A DNA stretch of 28,033 bases, taken from positions 1 through 28,033 of the forward strand of contig CADCRD010000133.1 of the NCBI GenBank assembly GCA_902803725.1, in the 5' to 3' direction. Below, one piece after another: positions 14,141 to 22,371 of the stretch. A model generated the notes under the pieces. That model saw nothing but the letters and a program-made list of their open reading frames with translations, was not told the DNA's origin and searched no databases. The first letter of the stretch is position 1. Each line of letters opens with the position of its first letter. The stretch is from an uncultured Eubacteriales bacterium. Its GTDB lineage: Bacteria; Bacillota; Clostridia; Peptostreptococcales; Anaerovoracaceae. The position numbers were made by a program, and so were the translations under genes.

Positions 14141-15265
14141 ATGAAATTCTATTGCGATCAGCAAATTCTTTCAAAAGCATTAAATACAGTTTCAAAAGCA
14201 ATAACTCAAAGAACAACGATCCCTGTTCTTAAAGGTATTCTGATAACAGCAACCAGGGACAACAAACTTAAGCTTACTGCCTCTAATCTTGATCTGAGCA
14301 TTGAAAGAACTGTTGATGCATTAGTCGAAGAAGAAGGTTCAATTGTCATCAGTGATTCCAAATTCTTTATAGATCTGATCAGAAAACTCCCAAAAGATCA
14401 GATAGAAATAGAAGTTGCTGAAAATCACAATGTGATAATAAAAACTCCAAACACAAAAGTAAAATGTGTATCACAGAGTGCAGATGAATTTCCTAATACA
14501 GGTGAGATAGAAAACATAGTGGCACAGCTTTCTTTTAATAAAGAGATTTTGAAAGATATGATAAGAAAGACTCAGTTCTGTGCAAGTATCGATGAGACGA
14601 AGGGAATAATCATAGGTGTTCTGATGGAACTTGAGGAAAACAGTCTGAATATGGCTGCTCTTGACGGGTTCAGAATGGCTGTCACACGTGAGAAAATGGC
14701 AAATGAAAGAAGAGATAAGATCATTATCAGTGCAAAGATAATGAATGAAATAAGCAAAATACTCTCTGAATCAACTGAAGAAAAAGATGAAAATATCGAT
14801 TTTATACTAAGTGATAAAAAAGCGGTCATGCTGCTGGAAGGAACAAAGGTAGTAATGAGGCTGCTGGACGGGGAATTTATAAGTTATAAGGATATCCTTC
14901 CGAAGGAAAGCGGAACAGTTGTAAAAATCAGCAGAAATTCAATGATCGAAGCAATAGAAAGAGCATCACTTCTGGCAAAGGAAGGAAGAAATAATCTGAT
15001 AAGAATCAAAATACAGGAAAATCTGATGAATATCAGCTCTGCTTCTGAGGAAGGATCTGTAAATGAAGATATCATTATGGAGAAGACAGGTAATGATCTT
15101 GAAATAGGATTCAATTCAAAATATGTTATGGATGCTCTTAAAGTCATAGAAGATGAAATGATAAAAATGGAATTCAATACAGCGGTCAAACCGTGTCTTA
15201 TAAAGCCTTTGGAAGGAAACAGTTATGAATATCTGATATTGCCGGTAAGAATTCCTTCAAATTAA
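14141..15265 (+). CDS. dnaN: DNA polymerase III beta subunit (sliding clamp)
   Basis: A 374-residue clamp made of three topologically similar domains, the usual length. It forms the ring that tethers the replicative polymerase and many repair proteins to DNA. It begins MKFYCDQQILSKALNTVSKAI and has the family pattern IPVLKGILI near residue 26. The typical C-terminus is KPCLIKPLEGNSYEYLILPVRI, the partner-binding pocket side (PVR/PMR motif). GGGAGG lies 7 bases before the ATG. It follows dnaA after the 218-bp oriC region. Confidence 0.98.
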   Translation: MKFYCDQQILSKALNTVSKAITQRTTIPVLKGILITATRDNKLKLTASNLDLSIERTVDALVEEEGSIVISDSKFFIDLIRKLPKDQIEIEVAENHNVIIKTPNTKVKCVSQSADEFPNTGEIENIVAQLSFNKEILKDMIRKTQFCASIDETKGIIIGVLMELEENSLNMAALDGFRMAVTREKMANERRDKIIISAKIMNEISKILSESTEEKDENIDFILSDKKAVMLLEGTKVVMRLLDGEFISYKDILPKESGTVVKISRNSMIEAIERASLLAKEGRNNLIRIKIQENLMNISSASEEGSVNEDIIMEKTGNDLEIGFNSKYVMDALKVIEDEMIKMEFNTAVKPCLIKPLEGNSYEYLILPVRIPSN

Positions 15266-15297
15266 TATAAAAAATTTCATATATCTGTTTTGGAGGT

Positions 15298-15318
15298 ATG
15301 CTGCCCGAGTGTAAATGA
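15298..15318 (+). CDS. Possible 6-residue leader peptide before recF
   Basis: ATG CTG CCC GAG TGT AAA TGA (MLPECK) lies just after the only strong Shine-Dalgarno in the dnaN-recF gap (GGAGG 15292-15296). The spacing to the ATG is only 1 base and to the CTG 4 bases, so use is uncertain. It is out of frame with recF. See the recF entry. Confidence 0.2.
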   Translation: MLPECK

Positions 15319-15334
15319 ATCTATTTTCAAAAAT

Positions 15335-16426
15335 ATGTATGTAAGGAAAATTTATTTAGAGGGATTCAGAAATTACGAAAAGGAAGAAGCTGAATTCAGC
15401 AGGAATATCAATATGATCTTCGGAGAAAATGCTCAAGGGAAGACAAATCTTCTTGAGAGCATTTATTTTACTTCGTTCGGCAAATCTTTTCGCACCGTCA
15501 GAGACCGTGATATGATAGGATTCGGCAGGGATTACTGCCGGGTAAAGGCAGATTATATCATCGAAGATGAAGAGGAAAAGGCTGAGATAGCTCTGGCGAA
15601 GGATGGCAGAAAAGCCGCAAAAATCAATGGAAGAAAGGTAGAAAGAATATCAGAAATGATAAACACTTTTCTGGTTGTGATCTTTTCTCCTGAAGATCTT
15701 AAAATAGTAAAAGATGAACCTGAAAAAAGAAGAAATTTTATTGACAGGGAGCTGTGTCAGCTGAAATTTTCGTATTATGAAAGCTTATCTTCCTATAAAA
15801 AAATACTGAATCAGAGAAATTCATATTTAAAAGAAAAAAATATTGACGATATGCTGCTCGATATTTGGGATGAAAAGCTGGCTGAAGAAGGATCAAAGAT
15901 CATTCATCACAGAAATGATTTTATAAAAAGACTTTCCGTTATAAGCTCAGGTATACATGAAAGAATAACTAACGGAAAAGAAATTTCCAACATAGAATAT
16001 CAGCCTTCCGTGCTTTTTTATGATGATATAAAGGAACAGAAAAATATATTTCTTTCAAATCTGTTAAGCACGAGAGAAAGAGACAAGGAACACGGGAATA
16101 CTCAAAAAGGACCTCACAAGGATGATATCGATATAAAGATAAAAGGGAAGAGCACCAGAAGATACGGATCGCAGGGGCAGCAGAGAACCGTGGCTCTTTC
16201 AATGAAACTGGCGGAAATAGAATTGATAAATGAAGATAAGAATGATTATCCTGTGCTCTTGCTGGATGATGTATTTTCTGAACTTGATATTGAAAGACAA
16301 AGATATCTGGTAGATTATCTGAAAAAAATGCAGGTTTTTATAACATCAGCAGAAATATCGGATAAGATGACAGATTTTTTTCCGGACAGCAGAAGGATAG
16401 AAGTAAAAAGCGGTTCGCTCATCTGA
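15335..16426 (+). CDS. recF: DNA replication and repair protein RecF
   Basis: A 363-residue SMC-like ATPase that, with RecO and RecR, loads RecA at single-strand gaps. Walker A is GENAQGKTNLLE (about residues 30-41), the ABC signature is GSQGQQRTVALSM, and Walker B is PVLLLDDVFSELD. I start at ATG 15335 because MYVRKIYLEGFRNYE is where RecF proteins begin; an in-frame TTG at 15290 would add 15 unrelated residues and lies before the ribosome site. ATG 15335 itself has no good ribosome site, while GGAGG at 15292-15296 is 38 bases away. The small S4-domain gene often found between dnaN and recF, and the remB-like gene after recF, are both absent. Confidence 0.95.
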   Translation: MYVRKIYLEGFRNYEKEEAEFSRNINMIFGENAQGKTNLLESIYFTSFGKSFRTVRDRDMIGFGRDYCRVKADYIIEDEEEKAEIALAKDGRKAAKINGRKVERISEMINTFLVVIFSPEDLKIVKDEPEKRRNFIDRELCQLKFSYYESLSSYKKILNQRNSYLKEKNIDDMLLDIWDEKLAEEGSKIIHHRNDFIKRLSVISSGIHERITNGKEISNIEYQPSVLFYDDIKEQKNIFLSNLLSTRERDKEHGNTQKGPHKDDIDIKIKGKSTRRYGSQGQQRTVALSMKLAEIELINEDKNDYPVLLLDDVFSELDIERQRYLVDYLKKMQVFITSAEISDKMTDFFPDSRRIEVKSGSLI

Positions 16427-16488
16427 TAAAATGTTATTGAAAACCAAAAATGATATAAAATAATCTTAAAGTAAAATTTTTACAAAAC

Positions 16489-16532
16489 AAGGGTTATAAC
16501 CCTTTGAAAAAATATTACTGAAAAGCTTAAAA
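16489..16532 (+). promoter_or_regulatory. Perfect 16-bp palindrome next to a candidate gyrB promoter
   Basis: AAGGGTTATAACCCTT (16489-16504) is perfectly symmetrical. It abuts TTGAAA (16504-16509), 17-bp spacer, TTAAAA (16527-16532), a fair vegetative promoter match. It could be an operator for the gyrase genes; no known regulator motif is recognised. An inverted pair GTAAAA/TTTTAC lies just before (16471-16483). Confidence 0.4.
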
Positions 16533-16576
16533 TTACTGGTTTTCAGACAAAAAAACAGTATAAAATCATATTTATG

Positions 16577-16613
16577 TAAAACAGCCTGTTTTATTGAATA
16601 AAGGGCTGTTTTA
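16577..16613 (+). terminator. Hairpin in the recF-gyrB gap (terminator or gyrB leader)
   Basis: TAAAACAGCC (16577-16586) and GGCTGTTTTA (16604-16613) form a 10-bp stem around a 17-base loop. The T4 is part of the stem and no U-run follows, so it may be a weak terminator after recF or part of the gyrB 5' leader. Confidence 0.45.
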
Positions 16614-16663
16614 TGATATAATTACGCGTATTTTATATTAGACGTAAGAGGTGATAATAAAAA

Positions 16664-18604
16664 ATGGCATCAAACAAAAATCTTGAAAATTATAATGCTG
16701 AACAGATACAGGTTCTTGAAGGATTAGAGCCTGTAAGAATGAGACCAGGCATGTACATCGGATCTACCGGTGAGAAGGGTCTTCATCATCTAGTATATGA
16801 AATAGTCGATAACTCTGTTGACGAAGCTCTCGCCGGCTTTTGCAAAGAGATAAATGTAACGATCGAAAGTGATAATTCAATAACAGTAGAGGATGATGGA
16901 AGAGGAATGCCGGTCGATATACATCCTAAGGAAGGAATACCTGCTGTTGAAGTAATTCATACTGTTCTTCACGCAGGCGGTAAATTCGGCGGCGGCGGAT
17001 ATAAGGTATCCGGCGGTCTTCATGGAGTAGGCGCCAGCGTTGTAAACGCACTTTCTACAAAAATGTGTGTAGAAGTAAAAAGAGGCGGTAAAAAATACGA
17101 GCTGGAATTTTCCAGAGGAAAGACCATAAAGAAAATGCATGAAATCGGAAACGCCAGAAAGACAGGTTCAAAGACCAGATTCTGGCCTGATCCTGAAATA
17201 TTCGAAGAAACTGTCTTTAGTTTCAAGACTCTTGAAAGAAGACTAAGGGAAATGGCATTTCTTAATAAGGGAATAAAGATAACTCTTGAAGATAGGAGAA
17301 AAGATCAGAAACAAAAAGAAGAATTTCACTATGAAGGAGGCATCAAAGAATTTGTAGCATTCCAGAACAAGAATAAAGAACCGATCCATCCTGACATCAT
17401 ATATTTTGAAAAAGAGGGAAGGAGCAAAGGGGATGCCGGTGATATGTCGATGGAAATAGCCCTTCAGTATACGGATAAATATGATGACACTATTCTTTCG
17501 TATGCAAATAACATAAATACAACTGACGGCGGATATCATCTGGTTGGATTCAAGACGGCTCTTACAAAGACGATCAACGATTATGCAAGAAAAAATAATT
17601 TTCTTAAAGAAAATGATGAAGCATTCACAGGAGAAGATGTTCGTGAAGGTATTACAGCTATCGTATCGGTCAAGCTTACAAATCCTCAGTTTGAAGGACA
17701 GACAAAGGCAAAGCTGGGCAACAGCGAAATGAGAGGATTTGTTGAATCAACAACAAATGAAGAACTGACAGCATTTCTTCAGGAAAATCCGAATCAGGCA
17801 AAGGTAATAATCTCAAAAATCGTTCAGGCATCCCGTGCCCGTCAGGCGGCAAGAAAAGCCAGAGATGTCAGCCGCAAGGGGAATCTGGTAGAAGGACTTT
17901 CACTGCCGGGTAAACTGGCTGACTGTTCGGAAAAGAATCCGGAACTTTCCGAGATATTCCTTGTAGAGGGTGATTCTGCGGGCGGTTCTGCAAAACAGGG
18001 GCGTGACCGTCTGAGACAGGCAGTTCTTCCTCTCAGAGGTAAGATCCTGAATGTTGAAAAAGCTAGACTGGACAGAATTTTGAGCTCAGATGAAATAAAG
18101 AACATGATAACTGCTTTCGGATGCGGTATCGGTGATGATTTTAATATCGATAAGCTTCGCTATCACAAGATAATCATCATGACGGATGCTGATGTGGATG
18201 GTGCTCATATCAGAACATTGCTGCTGACATTCTTCTTCAGATTCATGAGGCCGCTGATCGAAGAAGGATATGTATACGCAGCGCAGCCGCCTCTCTTCCA
18301 GACGAAGAAGGGCAAGGAAGTATTCTATACATATTCAGATGCCGAACAGGAAAAACTGATGAAAGAAATTGCTGAAAAACCGGGCAAAGCAGAAATACAG
18401 CGTTATAAGGGTCTGGGTGAGATGAGTTTCCAGCAGCTGTGGGAAACGACAATGGATTATGACAATCGTACTCTCATTCAGATAACACTTGATGATGTTG
18501 CAGAAGCAGACGAGATATTCACAACTCTCATGGGTGATAAAGTACCGCCGCGCAAACAGTTCATTGAAGAAAACGCAAAGTTCGTCAAGAATCTGGATAT
18601 ATAG
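16664..18604 (+). CDS. gyrB: DNA gyrase subunit B
   Basis: A 646-residue ATPase subunit of gyrase, the usual Gram-positive length. With GyrA it introduces negative supercoils. The GHKL ATPase domain starts YNAEQIQVLEGLEPVRMRPGMYIGS and has the N-box EIVDNSVDEAL and the GGLHGVGASVVNAL loop. The TOPRIM domain has EGDSAGGSAKQGRD, PLRGKILNVEKA and DADVDGAHI, and the tail has QRYKGLGEM. GAGGTG precedes the ATG. gyrA follows after 46 bp. The 237-bp gap upstream holds a palindrome and hairpin that may regulate it; gyrase genes are commonly induced by relaxation. Confidence 0.98.
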   Translation: MASNKNLENYNAEQIQVLEGLEPVRMRPGMYIGSTGEKGLHHLVYEIVDNSVDEALAGFCKEINVTIESDNSITVEDDGRGMPVDIHPKEGIPAVEVIHTVLHAGGKFGGGGYKVSGGLHGVGASVVNALSTKMCVEVKRGGKKYELEFSRGKTIKKMHEIGNARKTGSKTRFWPDPEIFEETVFSFKTLERRLREMAFLNKGIKITLEDRRKDQKQKEEFHYEGGIKEFVAFQNKNKEPIHPDIIYFEKEGRSKGDAGDMSMEIALQYTDKYDDTILSYANNINTTDGGYHLVGFKTALTKTINDYARKNNFLKENDEAFTGEDVREGITAIVSVKLTNPQFEGQTKAKLGNSEMRGFVESTTNEELTAFLQENPNQAKVIISKIVQASRARQAARKARDVSRKGNLVEGLSLPGKLADCSEKNPELSEIFLVEGDSAGGSAKQGRDRLRQAVLPLRGKILNVEKARLDRILSSDEIKNMITAFGCGIGDDFNIDKLRYHKIIIMTDADVDGAHIRTLLLTFFFRFMRPLIEEGYVYAAQPPLFQTKKGKEVFYTYSDAEQEKLMKEIAEKPGKAEIQRYKGLGEMSFQQLWETTMDYDNRTLIQITLDDVAEADEIFTTLMGDKVPPRKQFIEENAKFVKNLDI

Positions 18605-18650
18605 AATTACTATAGCAAATATTAAATAGTTAAATAAAGGAAAACAAATA

Positions 18651-21179
18651 ATGGCTAATTTATTAGAAGATAAAAAACTGGTTCAGCATGAGATCCATGA
18701 TGAAATGAAAAATTCCTATATAGATTATGCGATGAGTGTAATCGTGGGAAGGGCTCTTCCTGACGTAAGAGACGGAATGAAGCCTGTACATAGAAGAATA
18801 CTTTACGGTATGTCACAGCTGGGCGTAACACCTGACAAACCATATAAAAAATCTGCGCGTATCGTAGGTGAGGTAATGGGTAAATTCCATCCGCACGGAG
18901 ACAGTTCCATATATGATGCGATGGTAAGAATGGCTCAGGATTTCTCAACGAGATATGTTCTTGTTGATGGTCACGGTAATTTTGGTTCTGTAGATGGTGA
19001 CAGTGCTGCGGCAATGCGTTATACAGAAGCCAGAATGAGTGCTTTCTCCCTGCAGATGATAAGAGACATCGAAAAAGATACTGTCGATTTCATGCCGAAC
19101 TTTGATGAAGAGGAGGAAGAGCCTACTATTCTGCCGGCAAGATATCCTAATCTGCTGGTCAACGGCTCAAATGGTATAGCTGTAGGTATGGCGACATCTA
19201 TTCCTCCGCATAATCTGGGAGAGACGATCGATGCTGCATGTTACATGATAGATCATGAGGACTGTACGATAGATGATCTTTTGAAGATAGTAAAAGGGCC
19301 TGACTTCCCGACCGGTGCGACCATAATGGGAAAGAAGGATATCGAAAATGCTTACAGGACCGGTCAGGGAAAAGTCAAGGTCAGATCAAAGACAGAGATC
19401 GAAGAGACCAAACGCGGCCGCATGCAGATAGTTGTCACTGAGATACCTTTTCAGGTCAACAAATCCAGACTGATCGAAAAGATCGCAGAGATGGTAAAAG
19501 ACAAGAGGATCGATGGTATCTCAAACATCAGAGATGAATCAAACCGCGAAGGTATGAGGATAGTCATCGAACTGAAGAGAGACGCAAATCCGCAGATCAC
19601 TCTTAACAAACTGTTCAAACATACACAGCTGCAGGACAGTTTTTCGATCATTATGCTGGCTCTGGTAGACGGCGTTCCAAAGATCCTGTCGTTGTATGAT
19701 GTGCTGTTTGAATATCTGAAGCATCAGAAAAACGTACTCACAAGAAGAACTCAGTTCGATTTAAAAAAGGCTGAAGCCAGAGCTCACATACTGGAAGGTC
19801 TGAGAATAGCTCTTGATAATATCGATGAAATAATAAAAATAATACGCGAGAGTTATAATGATGCAAAACAGCGCCTGATGAACAGATTCGAACTTTCTGA
19901 TATCCAGGCACAGGCAATACTCGATATGAGGCTTGCCCGTCTGCAGGGACTGGAAAGGGAGAAAATTGAAAATGAATATAACGATCTGATGGTCAAGATC
20001 GCTTATTATAATGAACTTCTGGCAGATGAGAAAAAACTCATGGGTGTAGTCCGCGATGAGATGATGGAAATCAAAGAAAAGTGGGCTGATGAAAGACGCA
20101 CGAAGATAACAGCCAGCGTTGAAGAGTTCGATGAAGCTGATCTGATAGAAGAAGAAAATGTCGCAGTTACACTGACACATCTGGGGTATATTAAGAGAAT
20201 ACCAGCTGATACGTACAGAACACAGAGAAGAGGAGGCAAGGGAGTTACAGGTGTAACAACAAGAGAAAATGATTTTGTAAAGAACCTTATAATGACATCG
20301 ACGCATGAATATCTGATGTTCTTCACCAGTTACGGTAAGGCTCACAAGATCAAGGCTTATGAAATTCCGGAAGCTACAAGGACAGCCAAAGGAACGCCTG
20401 CAGTCAACTTCCTGAATCTGCTGCAGAGAGAAAGGATCAGTGCAGTTATACCTGTCAAAGATTTTGCCGAAGACAGATATCTCATTGCAGTCACAAAGAA
20501 TGGCACAATTAAAAAGACGGCTATGTCTGAATTCGATACGAACAGAAAGGCCGGTCTCATAGCGATAAATCTCAAAGATGGAGATGAGCTCGTTGATATC
20601 CGGGAATCCAGCGGAAAAGATAAGGTGATCATCGTTACAAAATACGGCAAGTGCATATGCTTTGGCGAAGAAGATGTCAGACCTATGGGAAGGAATGCCG
20701 GCGGCGTGAGAGCTATCAAGCTGGAGGATGATGATGAAGTAGTTGCAATGAATCTTGTTCAGGAAGGTCAGGAGCTGCTGGTAGTAACTCAGAAGGGATA
20801 TGGAAAGAGAACTTCGGTTTCTGAATACAAGACGCAGACTCGTGGCGGCAAGGGAATGCTGACATATGATAAAACTAAATTCAAAAAGACAGGTCATCTG
20901 ATCGGTGCCACGACGGTTGAGGACGATGATGAGATCATGCTTATAAATTCTGACGGTATTATCATACGCATCAGTGCCGGCGAGGTATCTCAGCTCGGAC
21001 GTGCCACACAGGGTGTCAGAATAATGAAAGTTGCAAAGGATGCAAACATCATCTCAATGACGAAGGTAATAAAAGAAGATAATATTGATGATAACAGCGG
21101 AAACGGCAATAATGGCAGCAAGGATGCCGGAGCTGAAGATGAAAAAGACGGAAAGCAGCTGTCAATTGAAACAGAATAA
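18651..21179 (+). CDS. gyrA: DNA gyrase subunit A
   Basis: An 842-residue cutting-joining subunit. The active-site tyrosine is Tyr124 in AAMRYTEARMS. The quinolone-determining region reads HPHGDSSIYDAMVRM, with Ser and Asp at the positions of E. coli Ser83 and Asp87, so no common resistance change is seen. The GyrA box QRRGGKG in the C-terminal beta-pinwheel domain marks it as gyrase rather than topoisomerase IV; a second similar loop QTRGGKG follows. The tail is acidic and low complexity (rich in N, G, D, E). AAAGGA precedes the ATG. It is followed after 16 bp by the anti-sigma gene, so the two probably share a transcript. Confidence 0.98.
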   Translation: MANLLEDKKLVQHEIHDEMKNSYIDYAMSVIVGRALPDVRDGMKPVHRRILYGMSQLGVTPDKPYKKSARIVGEVMGKFHPHGDSSIYDAMVRMAQDFSTRYVLVDGHGNFGSVDGDSAAAMRYTEARMSAFSLQMIRDIEKDTVDFMPNFDEEEEEPTILPARYPNLLVNGSNGIAVGMATSIPPHNLGETIDAACYMIDHEDCTIDDLLKIVKGPDFPTGATIMGKKDIENAYRTGQGKVKVRSKTEIEETKRGRMQIVVTEIPFQVNKSRLIEKIAEMVKDKRIDGISNIRDESNREGMRIVIELKRDANPQITLNKLFKHTQLQDSFSIIMLALVDGVPKILSLYDVLFEYLKHQKNVLTRRTQFDLKKAEARAHILEGLRIALDNIDEIIKIIRESYNDAKQRLMNRFELSDIQAQAILDMRLARLQGLEREKIENEYNDLMVKIAYYNELLADEKKLMGVVRDEMMEIKEKWADERRTKITASVEEFDEADLIEEENVAVTLTHLGYIKRIPADTYRTQRRGGKGVTGVTTRENDFVKNLIMTSTHEYLMFFTSYGKAHKIKAYEIPEATRTAKGTPAVNFLNLLQRERISAVIPVKDFAEDRYLIAVTKNGTIKKTAMSEFDTNRKAGLIAINLKDGDELVDIRESSGKDKVIIVTKYGKCICFGEEDVRPMGRNAGGVRAIKLEDDDEVVAMNLVQEGQELLVVTQKGYGKRTSVSEYKTQTRGGKGMLTYDKTKFKKTGHLIGATTVEDDDEIMLINSDGIIIRISAGEVSQLGRATQGVRIMKVAKDANIISMTKVIKEDNIDDNSGNGNNGSKDAGAEDEKDGKQLSIETE

Positions 21180-21195
21180 AGAAAGGGGATATAAA

Positions 21196-21603
21196 ATGTC
21201 GGAGAGTCTGAAACTGACGATACCCGGAAGTCCCGAATATATAAAGATCGCAAAGGTGGCAGTCGGACAGGCAGCATGCCTTCATGGTCTTGATATCGAA
21301 AAGACAGATGATCTTCAGATGGCAGTCGGAGAAGCCTGCCGTCTGATATCATGTCACGGCTACAGTGCCTGGAGCGATACTTACAGTGTCATATTCGAAA
21401 CAAACAATGATGAGATGACAGTTACGGTAATTGATGAAAACGGCTGTCATTCACTTAAAAAATCGGAAAGATACCGCTGTCTTGAGTGCCCAAGCGAGGG
21501 GGATATGGGTATCAAGCTGCTTGAATGTGTCATGGATAAAGTTGAGATTACAAGGGCCGGCGAGGGATGCAGGAGTATAAAGTTAACAAAGAAAATGAAA
21601 TAG
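21196..21603 (+). CDS. rsbW: RsbW-like anti-sigma factor (GHKL fold, degenerate N-box)
   Basis: A 135-residue protein of the RsbW/SpoIIAB anti-sigma family, which holds its sigma factor inactive and usually phosphorylates an RsbV-type antagonist. The fit is seen in DDLQMAVGEACRLISCHGY (Bacillus RsbW: AVSEACTNAVQHAY) and EGDMGIKLLECVMDKVEI (RsbW: EGGLGLYLMETLMDEV). The N-box asparagine that binds Mg-ATP is Leu here and the DxG motif reads DENG, so nucleotide binding may be reduced. I start at ATG 21196 because AAAGGGG lies just before it; an open frame extends upstream into gyrA but has no homology. It overlaps the sigma gene by 37 bp. No rsbV is nearby. Confidence 0.85.
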   Translation: MSESLKLTIPGSPEYIKIAKVAVGQAACLHGLDIEKTDDLQMAVGEACRLISCHGYSAWSDTYSVIFETNNDEMTVTVIDENGCHSLKKSERYRCLECPSEGDMGIKLLECVMDKVEITRAGEGCRSIKLTKKMK

Positions 21604-22325
21604 AAAAATTCAGAAAATTCTACGAAACACGCGATCGTGACATCAGAAACGAATTGGTTGAAGATCACCTTTATATGGTAGATATTCTGATCAGAAGATA
21701 TCTGAAAAAAGGAATAGAAAGAGATGATCTTTATCAGGTCGGTGCGATGGCTCTTATTTCTGCTGTGGAAAGATTTGATCCGTATAAGGGTTTTGAATTT
21801 TCGAGTTTTGCTACTCCTACTATTCTTGGGGAAATAAAAAAATATTTTCGAGATAAGGGCTGGAGTATGAAAGTCCCAAGAAGCCTTAAGGAAATATCGG
21901 TGGCTCTGCCAAAGGCAAAGGATGATCTGACGAGCCAGCTGGGCCGTGTACCCACTGTCAAAGAAATAGCGGATCATATGAAAATAGAGGAATACGAGCT
22001 GCTTAGAGCGATGGAGAGCGGACTGGCATATGATGCTTACTCCCTGAATCAGCCATTTGATGAAGAAGGAGACAGCGGTGAAGGCAGCAGATATGAAAAA
22101 TATACCGCCACAGAAGAAGAGGGATACAGGCGCCTGGAAGATTATGAAATCATTGAAAAGGCTCTGGATTCTCTTGGCTCGACGGACCGCTATGTTTTCA
22201 GACAGAGATTTTTTGAGGAAAAGTCACAGTCTGAGATCGCAAAGCAGCTGGGGGTATCGCAGATGACTATCTCAAGGATCGAGAAGAAGATAAAGGAACG
22301 CATTGCAAAAGAACTGGAACAATAG
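21567..22325 (+). CDS. sigB: RNA polymerase sigma factor, SigB/SigF/SigG type
   Basis: A 252-residue sigma-70 factor of the group 3 (stress or sporulation) class. Region 2 is DDLYQVGAMALISAVERFDPYKGFEFSSFATPTILGEIKKYFRDKGW (about 52-98), with the -10 recognition helix at its end. Region 3 follows with the VPRSLKE start. Region 4 (KSQSEIAKQLGVSQMTISRIEKKIKERI) is a helix-turn-helix that reads the -35. The start ATG 21567 lies inside the anti-sigma gene with AAGGG 10 bases upstream, so translation is coupled. Pairing with an RsbW-like protein argues for a SigB-like general stress factor; SigF cannot be ruled out, but SpoIIAA is missing. The gene pair follows gyrA, as I recall for C. difficile rsbW-sigB. 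Confidence 0.88.
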   Translation: MQEYKVNKENEIEKFRKFYETRDRDIRNELVEDHLYMVDILIRRYLKKGIERDDLYQVGAMALISAVERFDPYKGFEFSSFATPTILGEIKKYFRDKGWSMKVPRSLKEISVALPKAKDDLTSQLGRVPTVKEIADHMKIEEYELLRAMESGLAYDAYSLNQPFDEEGDSGEGSRYEKYTATEEEGYRRLEDYEIIEKALDSLGSTDRYVFRQRFFEEKSQSEIAKQLGVSQMTISRIEKKIKERIAKELEQ

Positions 22326-22371
22326 CAATATATAATTATAAGCTGAAATAAACGGCAGAAAGGAATTCAAT

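Noticed and set aside
15290..15334. N-terminal extension of RecF from TTG 15290
   Set aside because: The TTG lies before the ribosome site and the extra residues do not match RecF proteins, which begin at the ATG 15335 equivalent.
20165..20200. SigB-like promoter (GTTA, then GGGTAT) inside gyrA
   Set aside because: It lies in conserved gyrA coding sequence about 1 kb from the sigma genes, and a short degenerate motif is expected by chance.
19761..20897. Long open frame antisense to gyrA (378 codons)
   Set aside because: It is opposite strongly conserved gyrA, is rich in Cys/Phe/Ile/Ser typical of a reversed frame, and has no family pattern.
22326..22371. T-box leader for trpS
   Set aside because: The gap to the preceding sigma gene is 46 bp, too short for a T-box, and no specifier or antiterminator structure is seen.
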